From positions 1,271,174 through 1,335,173 of the forward strand of contig JAHCBC010000001.1 of the NCBI GenBank assembly GCA_019634595.1: a stretch of 64,000 nt of DNA, in the 5' to 3' direction. Made by a program: the position numbers and the translations under genes. Every line of letters begins with the position of its first letter. Position 1 is the first letter of the stretch. Of the stretch, positions 57,911 through 64,000 are shown one piece after another. Below the pieces are notes generated by a model. It worked only from the letters and a program-made list of their open reading frames with translations, searched no databases and was not told the origin of the DNA. Origin of the DNA: Akkermansiaceae bacterium. GTDB lineage: Bacteria; Verrucomicrobiota; Verrucomicrobiia; Verrucomicrobiales; Akkermansiaceae.

Positions 57911-58728
57911 CAGCTCACCACCTCGGGGTTAGGTTTTAGAATGAGTATTCCGAGCTCACACAGCTGCCCGATCGATTTGAAAAAATTGTCACCTAGTTCG
58001 CTGCCGCAGCCGAGCTTCTTGCCCAAATCTGCGAGCGAGCACTCGCCGTCGACGAACGAGAGGAGGTAATATCCGAACTCGTCGAGTTCTACTATCTTGA
58101 TAGACTTAGCCTTATCCGGACGCCAGTAGCAGAATTGCCGCACCGCTGCTTTCAGCGCGATGAAACTCGGACGGGCGGATTTAACTACCTCCACGATCTC
58201 CTGTGGATTGTAACGAAACTGGCACAAAATGATATTGCCAAAAACGGATGGCACCGCCGAAACACTAAAAGTGCTTCCAGAACCTGAAAAGTGTTGAACT
58301 TCGGGATCGAATTTTCTTAAGCTGGCCAGTGCGTATTCGTGGCGAATCAGATCCCAAAGCAAACAGTGTTCGACGCTTTCAAAGTCGAGCCATCCCTCCA
58401 TGTAGCCAATCAGATCCCTCTCCCGTTCAAGAGCCGTGTTCGCAAACGATCGGTGGTTCTCGGCGCACCAGGTCGCATACGAAGCGAACAACTCTATTTC
58501 GACCCCTAGGAAGCTCATAAGTCGGTAGGTTGACGGCAGGTCCGGCCTAGTTCCGTTATGTCGCACTTTGATTGTGAGTCCTGAGAACTTCCATAATGCG
58601 TCAAGATCCATCGATTCGGGATCAATCCCTTGTTTCGCCAAGAGCGTCGGATCTTCGCGCCAATGCGAGATTAGCTTGGGATTGTGAACCCCCGCGGCAA
58701 GAACCGCATGCACTAACCGCGCCGTCAT
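57910..58728 (-). CDS. MNIO partner protein with RRE-like C-terminus
   Basis: 272 residues, soluble. The N-terminal 180 residues resemble no common enzyme; the C-terminal 90 (ELDEFGYYLLSFVDGECSLADLGKKLG...LCELGILIL) look like a winged-helix peptide-binding fold of the RRE/PqqD kind. DUF692 enzymes work with such partner proteins (MbnC, TglI), which hold the precursor. The gene overlaps the MNIO gene upstream and the radical SAM gene downstream by four bases each, the tightest linkage in the cluster. Confidence 0.8.
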   Translation of the reverse strand: MTARLVHAVLAAGVHNPKLISHWREDPTLLAKQGIDPESMDLDALWKFSGLTIKVRHNGTRPDLPSTYRLMSFLGVEIELFASYATWCAENHRSFANTALERERDLIGYMEGWLDFESVEHCLLWDLIRHEYALASLRKFDPEVQHFSGSGSTFSVSAVPSVFGNIILCQFRYNPQEIVEVVKSARPSFIALKAAVRQFCYWRPDKAKSIKIVELDEFGYYLLSFVDGECSLADLGKKLGCGSELGDNFFKSIGQLCELGILILKPNPEVVS

Positions 58729-59573
58729 CGGATAGACAGAAGTCTTCGCGACCGTTCGATGTGTGAGTGCAACACGGACTGAGGGAGTTTTTCCCAGTTA
58801 TACTCCAGAGTTAGGGCTTTGGGACGCGCCCGCTTCATCACGCGCTCCAAAAGGTCGAACATCTCGTTTGGAGCCGGAGATGCATGATCATCCCAGACTA
58901 TACCCGACTCGCGTTTCAATCCTGAGATGTGGATCTCAACCACTTTCTCGAGTGGTAAGCGATCGATCTCCTCTAACGGATTAACTCCGGTGTTAAATGA
59001 AGTAATCATGAAGTGACTTAAGTCCAAGAGAAGCTGAACATCACCACGAGAAGCGACCTCGCATATGAAACTGTTCATGTCCATCGTGCTGCCAGGAACA
59101 TCAAAATATTGCGGCGAGTTTTCGAGGATGATCGGGACATTAAAACGCGACCGGTAAGCTGCCAGATTTTTGACCACGCGCGCTACCGTCTCTTCGCTTA
59201 GCTGTGGACAGAGTGTATATGTCAGATTGGTGGGCGTGGTATCTCGGTCCGGTTCCTCGCTAATTCCGTCGGCGGAAACAAAAGCCAAGTGCTCGCCTAT
59301 CCATGGGGTCTGTATACGGGCAGCCTCGTCGCCGATAGCCATCATCGTAAGCTCTGATGGCGGGATAAATCCAGCGATCGACATGCTCGCGCAGTGAAGC
59401 ACGATTGGATATGTCTTTTGGACCGAAATCAATTCCGGCGTGTGCCGCAATTGCTCGAAAGGCATCTCTACGTAATCGATTAACCCGGGGGCGGACGCGA
59501 GAAAATCGAGAACTCCAGGGCCGTATGCAAGGCCCAGCTGCCCCCCCTGCCTGGTTAGGTCAAAAATTTGCAT
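58725..59573 (-). CDS. MNIO family (DUF692) multinuclear iron oxidative enzyme
   Basis: 282 residues, close to the usual length of about 280. A TIM-barrel-type protein with the ligand set of this family: His60 in VLHCAS, Glu94 and His95 in GEHLAF, Glu151 in ENS, Asp184 and His187 in LLLDLSH, His215 in EIHISG, Asp229 and His230 in DDH, and Glu257 in LEYNW. Known members modify Cys (MbnB, TglH) or a C-terminal Asp (ApyH). The nearby peptide ends in Asp and has only one Cys in its leader, which favours the ApyH-type reaction. Second-to-last step order is inferred. Confidence 0.9.
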   Translation of the reverse strand: MQIFDLTRQGGQLGLAYGPGVLDFLASAPGLIDYVEMPFEQLRHTPELISVQKTYPIVLHCASMSIAGFIPPSELTMMAIGDEAARIQTPWIGEHLAFVSADGISEEPDRDTTPTNLTYTLCPQLSEETVARVVKNLAAYRSRFNVPIILENSPQYFDVPGSTMDMNSFICEVASRGDVQLLLDLSHFMITSFNTGVNPLEEIDRLPLEKVVEIHISGLKRESGIVWDDHASPAPNEMFDLLERVMKRARPKALTLEYNWEKLPQSVLHSHIERSRRLLSIR

Positions 59574-59705
59574 AGGCGAACATTGTGAGAGAGCACGTCG
59601 ACAGGAAGAATCACTGCAGCAACGATCTTCGATACCTGCCGCTATTGCCTAATAGGGCAATCTCTTGATTCATCGGACATCTAACTATGCAGTCCTCATT
59701 AACTA

Positions 59706-59927
59706 TTAATCGTAAAGCCAAGAATCGCCAAGCTTCCCGTTGGAAAGGTCCACTTGTTTAACGGTGATCTTAAGTTGACCCTTTTGCAGGCATTGCTGAA
59801 TGGCCGCGATCTTTTTATCGTCGAGTGCCATTTCGAGCGTCAACTCTCCAGTTGGAGACGCAGTCTTCTTCGCTTTCACCGTCTTCTTCACAGCTGCTGC
59901 TTTTTTTGCTGATTTTTTCGCTGCCAT
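59706..59927 (-). CDS. Candidate RiPP precursor peptide ending SWLYD
   Basis: 73 residues. A good ribosome-binding site (AAGGA, about 7 bases before the ATG at 59927). Residues 1-24 are Lys/Ala-rich; 25-62 form the probable leader (ELTLEMALDDKKIAAIQQCL); the end is KLGDSWLYD, with Trp70, Tyr72 and Asp73. It sits between the P450 and MNIO genes on the same strand. The likely core is the last few residues: an aromatic pair separated by one residue, then a C-terminal Asp, the pattern expected for P450 cross-linking and MNIO conversion of Asp to aminopyruvate. Confidence 0.75.
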   Translation of the reverse strand: MAAKKSAKKAAAVKKTVKAKKTASPTGELTLEMALDDKKIAAIQQCLQKGQLKITVKQVDLSNGKLGDSWLYD

Positions 59928-60039
59928 TTTGTTCCTTTTCTTTAGGTTCTAAGATGTTCAACTCCGGCGGATTTCTTCCCCACCGCATACCGACTAAAAT
60001 AGATAGAATACCGTTTGAGTCAAGCCCTCATTACATACT

Positions 60040-61449
60040 TCAACCGAAAGAAAATAATTTTCCAACTGGACCAAGCAGTTTCCCTCCAACTTTCGAAATC
60101 AGCTCATCAGGACAGAGTCGGGAAACTGAAAATTCCAAGCCATCTTTTGGCATGAACATAATGTGCAAACGCCAGTCAATTTCCTGATCTTTAGACAAAA
60201 CCAGATCGAAACGAAAGAGCAAATAGACGAGCGCTGTCGTAATCAAGTGAAGCGCAATCTGCCGACCGATACACACATGGCCGCCAGCTCCAAAGGGAAA
60301 ATATTCGAAGGGTGAAGGTGATTCCACAAGCCAACGTGAGGGAGAAAATGTTTCCGGTTGCGCAAAATGAACGACGTCACGATGAGCCAGGAAAGGACAC
60401 AAGACTATTTCGGTACCTACTGGCAGATCGAAACCACCTAAATTGGTTGGTACCTTTGTGATGCGTACCATGAAAGCGTTCGGTGGAAGCACACGCAACG
60501 TCTCATCAATGACCCTTCGCAGCAGTTTTAGCTTCCCTCGCTGCGTAGCAGAGAGGTATGCATATCCACCAGAATATGTCCTTATCTCATCCCTCAATTC
60601 AGCTCGCAGCTCAGGAAGCTGCGAAAGGATTAGTAGTATCCACGTCATCGAGACCGCCATCGGCTCGCTAATTGAGACGAAAAAAATGTTGCTGTGACCA
60701 ACAGCCTCATCCTCACTGATTAAGTTCCCAGGGGTGACCTCTAGTGTCGCGACTTTCGCCAAAATGCCTCGGCCGGAATTGGCAGGATCAGCCCGACAAT
60801 CTCGCACGAATATTCGCAGCTCCGCATCCAAACTATGTCCGAGAAGGGAGAGTTCTTCATGCAGTGTCGATTGGCCGCGGAGAGCCGATGAGGAAACTTC
60901 CCGGCGGAGCTGAAAGTAAGCTCTCAGCAAATTACTCAATTCCTCGCACCGAACGTGATGATCTCCAAACAACACACGGCAGCCGACTTTGAACATCAGT
61001 TCGCGCATTTGTTGTAACGGGTCGATTATGGAATCCCAAATTTCTGTACATTCGTCCAAAGCGGTGAGGATTAAATCTTCGTATCCCTTGACGTTGACCT
61101 CGCTCAAAACCTTATTTAAAAATCGCTTTTGCAAAGCGTGTTCATCGCCCAACATGCTGTGAAGGCTCCGGTTCAGGTTAATCAGGTTGTCGGGAAGTCC
61201 CAGCTTAAGGGCCGCGGATTGAGGTAATCCGAAGGTATCGATATCGCTGAATACGGCACGTTGAAATTCGGTTCCAAACAAAGCAATCGTGCCCGGGCAC
61301 TCGGTCGCACGAGAGAAAATCGCGTTACCTTCTCTGAGGACGAAAGCATTTCCGTGCTCATCCCGAGCATGTCGCAAAAATGCAAACGGATCGAACTCGA
61401 AATTTTCGAAGTTCGATACTCGCGGAAGCCCAGTCGGCAGTGGATCCAT
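60040..61449 (-). CDS. Cytochrome P450 of the RiPP cluster
   Basis: 469 residues, a soluble P450. ExxR in the K helix is Glu316-x-x-Arg319; the heme loop FGAGGHVCIG gives the thiolate Cys393. The I helix reads FVSISEPMAVS where the usual pattern is A-G-x-D/E-T, so the acid-alcohol pair for oxygen activation is replaced. P450s with this kind of change often catalyse radical coupling; in aminopyruvatide synthesis the P450 forms a biaryl bond between two Tyr. Here the likely substrate is the Trp70-Tyr72 pair of the neighbouring peptide. A redox partner gene is not in the window. Confidence 0.88.
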   Translation of the reverse strand: MDPLPTGLPRVSNFENFEFDPFAFLRHARDEHGNAFVLREGNAIFSRATECPGTIALFGTEFQRAVFSDIDTFGLPQSAALKLGLPDNLINLNRSLHSMLGDEHALQKRFLNKVLSEVNVKGYEDLILTALDECTEIWDSIIDPLQQMRELMFKVGCRVLFGDHHVRCEELSNLLRAYFQLRREVSSSALRGQSTLHEELSLLGHSLDAELRIFVRDCRADPANSGRGILAKVATLEVTPGNLISEDEAVGHSNIFFVSISEPMAVSMTWILLILSQLPELRAELRDEIRTYSGGYAYLSATQRGKLKLLRRVIDETLRVLPPNAFMVRITKVPTNLGGFDLPVGTEIVLCPFLAHRDVVHFAQPETFSPSRWLVESPSPFEYFPFGAGGHVCIGRQIALHLITTALVYLLFRFDLVLSKDQEIDWRLHIMFMPKDGLEFSVSRLCPDELISKVGGKLLGPVGKLFSFG

Positions 61450-61489
61450 CGCTTACTCTTTCTTAATTCCTTACTAAGCCCATAGTCGA

Positions 61490-61855
61490 TGAGCACTTAC
61501 AAAGTAGCCAGCTCGCGCGTAGGGTTGCAAGTCCGGACCGTAATGCTTCTTCATCGCCAGCTTATTGATATCCTCACCCCTCGTTTCAGCACCCGCACCG
61601 AGGTGGAGTACATGAAAAGGTGGCGCACATCGGCGAAGGCGTCCCCTGGAACGACTGACAGAAACGTTCCCAGACCCCGTGCTTTTCCCAGCGGCGGAAG
61701 CGGACGTGGACATGGTTCCAATGGCCGAGCTGGGGCGGCAGATTCCGTCAACGACTGCCGGTGCGCGAGATCCATAGAACCGCTTCGATGAAATCGCGGT
61801 CGGAAAGTGCGGTGTGCGGTCCATCGTTTGATGTCGTCGGGTGATTCACTCATGA
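61490..61855 (-). pseudogene. IS5-family transposase remnant
   Basis: The minus strand encodes an N-terminal transposase segment (DRDFIEAVLWISRTG, then a stop, then LPPQLGHWNHVHVRFRRW, typical of IS5-family proteins) followed by frame-broken sequence. It is unrelated in detail to the element at 53865-54732. The C-terminal half is lost. Confidence 0.75.
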
Positions 61856-62039
61856 GCAGCCTCCTTTTCCTAGGAATGGCGGAAACGAAGCTCGGAACCG
61901 AGCTTATTGCCTGTCCAGCTCTTTAGGGGACGCTCCACTTCTTCATTATGCGAAAGGATAGGATCAAACGAATGTTCGTACAAAATAAGATCATCAACAG
62001 AAACTAGAAGGATGACAGATGCTTATGAATAAAGATTAG
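61856..62039. other. Intergenic stretch between two IS fragments
   Basis: No gene seen; AT-rich sequence with no repeat or promoter that can be called. Confidence 0.4.
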
Positions 62040-62302
62040 AACAGCTGTCCCACGCGGGAGACTGTGGAGCGCTCGCCCCCCCCCCAGTTGCATGCCCGCA
62101 GCGAAGAGGAAACACGCGGAAGGTCGACTTCCACAAAGGTTGGTATCGAAGCCGGCACGAAGTGGAGAATTTCTTCCAACGGATCAAGCGCATGCGACGG
62201 ATCGCGACGCGCTACGACAAGCTCGCGATGGTGTTCATGAACTTCATACTGTTGGCCGTTACCCTCGACTGGATCCAATCGCTTTAGCTTCAAAACTCGG
62301 CC
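62040..62302 (+). mobile_element. Fragment of an IS5-family element (transposase C-terminus and one end)
   Basis: Forward-strand relative of the element at 53865-54732. A homopolymer of C (near 62080) marks damage, then the frame reads KVDFHKGWYRSRHEVENFF to the stop at 62287. The fragment ends in a terminal repeat whose last base is 62302, followed by TA. The 5' two thirds are missing. Confidence 0.8.
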
Positions 62303-62502
62303 TAAGGCCAATCAAAGCGATATTTATAAATATTCCCCTCCCACGCCAGAAGTTCGTCCTGCGCTCCTTTTGTCGATGACTCCGGCTTCGGAAATTCGAA
62401 GGTTACGGACTCAGGCGTCCTTCCAATCACGTCTTGCAGCGATTGCTTCAGTTCGTTGAGCTTCAGGGCTTCAATGATTGCTTGTTCTTGTTCTTTTTTC
62501 AT
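62302..62502 (-). CDS. Candidate second RiPP precursor with aromatic tail
   Basis: 66 residues: an acidic, helical first half (EQEQAIIEALKLNELKQSLQDV) like a leader, and an aromatic tail NIYKYRFDWP. The ATG lies 2 bases after the SPASM gene stop, with an AAGGGA site within that gene's end, so translation is probably coupled. The stop TAG uses two bases of TA and one base from the end of the IS fragment at 62302, so the natural C-terminus may have been longer. Confidence 0.6.
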   Translation of the reverse strand: MKKEQEQAIIEALKLNELKQSLQDVIGRTPESVTFEFPKPESSTKGAQDELLAWEGNIYKYRFDWP

Positions 62503-62504
62503 GT

Positions 62505-63734
62505 CTAATTTCCCTTCTTCATTTGGTTTGTTGCGCCCAGGAGACCTAACCTACTTCGGACCTTATGAGAAATTTCCTTAGATACGATCGGTCTCTCAGG
62601 AGCTGGTTCCCGTGTGTCTACCTTTTTCGGGAGAGCAGCGTCAAATGAGGGGTGTGCCGTGCGCAGCCGGGCCTCAATATGCTCATATATTTTATATAAA
62701 CTTGGGCAGTAATAGTCTCGAGTATTATGTGTTCCAAAATACTTGTAAGCTCTTTGCATACATCCGCCATGACAAACATGTTGCCACTTGCATTTCACAC
62801 AGTGAGGATCAACTTGTCGGTTCTGTGACTCGACAGCCCGCGGAGATGCCAACAATGAGGCGACGGATATTTCGTTAATGTTACCGTAACGCCATTCGGG
62901 CGAACCGCTTAAAGTGGCACATGGATAAACATAGCCGTCGGGATCGGTTGAAAAATGGCTAAATGAACATATTTTTTGAGCAATGCAATCTTGTGGGGTG
63001 CCTGACAAAATTGCCCTCGTCTTAAATACGAAATCCGAGCAGTAAATATAGTCTTTTTTATCAGCATCTATCCAGCGATCAAACAACTTGATCCAAGGCT
63101 CAGCGTAGTCATCGGCCCCTAACCCCAGATCTTCATAGTTGGCGAGGGCATCTCCTGAACGCGTGAGTGGGATTACGTTGAATGGAAGTCGCTCACTCAC
63201 GAGAAAATCCCAAATCTCATCAATGTGCTGAAAAGTTTCCTTGGTAATAACTACACATACCCCTATTTGTAGGCCTTCATCTTTCAGCAGTCGAATCCCT
63301 CGCATTACGGCATCAAACGATCCGCGACTTGGACTGTATTTGCGAGCTGAATCATTGACGTGCTTTGGGCCATCAATGCTCACGGAAACTCTAAATTGAT
63401 TTTCCTTAAAGAATTTCGCCCATTCTGGATTCACGAGGGTCGCGTTCGTCTGAATGGAATTGCTAAAATTCAAGCCGTATGAGTGCGCGGATTGAATCTC
63501 TATCACGTCACGGTAGAAATTCATCTTCGCCAGCATCGGTTCTCCTCCATGCCAAATAAAGTCAACATGCCAAGACGGATTGTTATCTCTAGCATGATCA
63601 AGTGTTTTCCGAATCACGTTCACCAAGGTGCTGCGTTCCATAACGGGAGCCCTCGTGTCTTCGTTGTAACAGTAGGCGCACGACAAGTTGCAAAGGTGCG
63701 TGGGCTTTACGACATTCGTGAAATTTATTGCCAT
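62505..63734 (-). CDS. Radical SAM/SPASM peptide-modifying enzyme
   Basis: 409 residues. Radical SAM motif CNLSCAYC (Cys15, Cys19, Cys22) at the very N-terminus; the middle has IWHGGEPMLAK and SVSIDGPKHVND; the C-terminal SPASM region is Cys-rich (CVKCKWQHVCHGGC and a final CPS), holding two extra clusters. This build is shared by sulfatase maturases and by enzymes that cross-link RiPP precursors. A small peptide gene follows two bases later, which favours the RiPP role. No sulfatase with a Cys/Ser-x-Pro-x-Arg site lies in the window. Confidence 0.88.
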   Translation of the reverse strand: MAINFTNVVKPTHLCNLSCAYCYNEDTRAPVMERSTLVNVIRKTLDHARDNNPSWHVDFIWHGGEPMLAKMNFYRDVIEIQSAHSYGLNFSNSIQTNATLVNPEWAKFFKENQFRVSVSIDGPKHVNDSARKYSPSRGSFDAVMRGIRLLKDEGLQIGVCVVITKETFQHIDEIWDFLVSERLPFNVIPLTRSGDALANYEDLGLGADDYAEPWIKLFDRWIDADKKDYIYCSDFVFKTRAILSGTPQDCIAQKICSFSHFSTDPDGYVYPCATLSGSPEWRYGNINEISVASLLASPRAVESQNRQVDPHCVKCKWQHVCHGGCMQRAYKYFGTHNTRDYYCPSLYKIYEHIEARLRTAHPSFDAALPKKVDTREPAPERPIVSKEISHKVRSRLGLLGATNQMKKGN

Positions 63735-63766
63735 GGCGGTTGCGATATTACTTCATTTCCAAGCAT

Positions 63767-63908
63767 ATGAAAGATCATAAGACCTTGGTTCCGTCAATAA
63801 GTTTTCACGAAGGGACGGAATTAAGATTCCCAGAATTAGGAGGTAACCGTCTACGGTTAGATCGTGTTTGGGAGCCGGAAATGATTGGTCCCGCGCATTT
63901 TACTGCTA
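63767..63908 (+). pseudogene. Short ORF cut off by an IS
   Basis: A 47-codon open frame starting at the ATG at 63767 (divergent from the SPASM gene) reaches the end of the IS copy at 63909, after which it reads into the element. The encoded part (LVPSISFHEGTELRFPEL) is not recognised. It may be the 5' end of a longer gene lost to the insertion. Confidence 0.4.
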
Positions 63909-64000
63909 GGCCGTGTTTTGAAACTCAAAGCGACCGGATCCAGTCGAGGGTTGCGGCCAACAGGATGAAGTTCATGAACACCATCGCGAGCTTGTCGTAG
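63909..64000 (-). mobile_element. IS5-family insertion sequence, partial at window edge
   Basis: Starts with the same GGCCGTGTTTTGAAACT end as the element at 53865, preceded by TA, and in the same orientation. The 92 bases seen differ from that copy at about nine positions. The minus strand encodes the transposase end (KLAMVFMNFILL...DWIRSL, stop at 63925-63927). Confidence 0.85.

Noticed and set aside
59644..59661. Terminator between the precursor and MNIO genes
   Set aside because: A 6-bp hairpin (ATTGCC/GGCAAT) exists but lacks a T-run; it may reduce readthrough but the evidence is too weak to call.
61474..61853. Two overlapping reverse ORFs of about 100 residues as extra cluster genes
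   Set aside because: The underlying sequence is an IS5-family transposase remnant in a third, broken frame.

Overview
The window looks like chromosome from a GC-rich member of the Verrucomicrobiota, probably Verrucomicrobiaceae or Luteolibacter-like. This is inferred from gene content: three PEP-CTERM surface proteins, lipid A and outer-membrane genes (waaA, an LptF/G permease, an AsmA-like protein), peptidoglycan division genes headed by mraZ, and many short palindromic intergenic repeats. No rRNA is present to confirm it.

From 1 to about 48.2 kb the sequence is ordinary core genome. It starts with a reverse-strand division cluster (mraZ, rsmH, ftsL, ftsI; ftsI runs off the left edge) whose mraZ-rsmH gap holds a 105-bp periodic repeat. 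Next come a VapBC-type toxin-antitoxin pair, rpmB, a lipoprotein hydrolase, a giant alpha-2-macroglobulin, an aroC/CvpA-like/gatB run, folP, rlpA, a damaged secreted-protein gene beside a metalloprotease-like ORF, a SulP transporter with an LptF/G permease, a glycerophosphodiesterase/GlpT pair, a FAD oxidoreductase, thiG, a HAD phosphatase, a MurG-like glycosyltransferase, a sulfatase-fold membrane protein, and a forward run (secreted protein, AsmA-like, rsmD, waaA) for envelope and ribosome work.

A tRNA-Ser(GCT) at 48.28 kb marks a sharp change. Beyond it the sequence is more AT-rich, codon choice is looser and everything looks mobile. There is a 5'-truncated serine recombinase fused tail-out to another 5'-truncated gene, a 1169-residue nuclease-NACHT protein that resembles antiphage STAND proteins, and IS5-family elements in several states of decay.

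The most interesting region is 54.9-63.7 kb. One same-strand set encodes a cytochrome P450, a 73-residue peptide ending in Ser-Trp-Leu-Tyr-Asp, a DUF692 (MNIO) oxidative enzyme, its partner protein, a B12-binding radical SAM enzyme and a methyltransferase; the last four are translationally coupled by overlapping stop and start codons. The enzyme set matches the one known for aminopyruvatide-type RiPPs, but the predicted core would place Trp-X-Tyr before the C-terminal Asp. Just upstream is a second candidate RiPP pair: a radical SAM/SPASM maturase followed by a 66-residue peptide with an aromatic tail, whose stop codon is completed by the end of an IS remnant. Related IS5-family copies in the same orientation lie on both sides of the whole region (53.87 and 63.91 kb), so the cluster may have moved as a unit.
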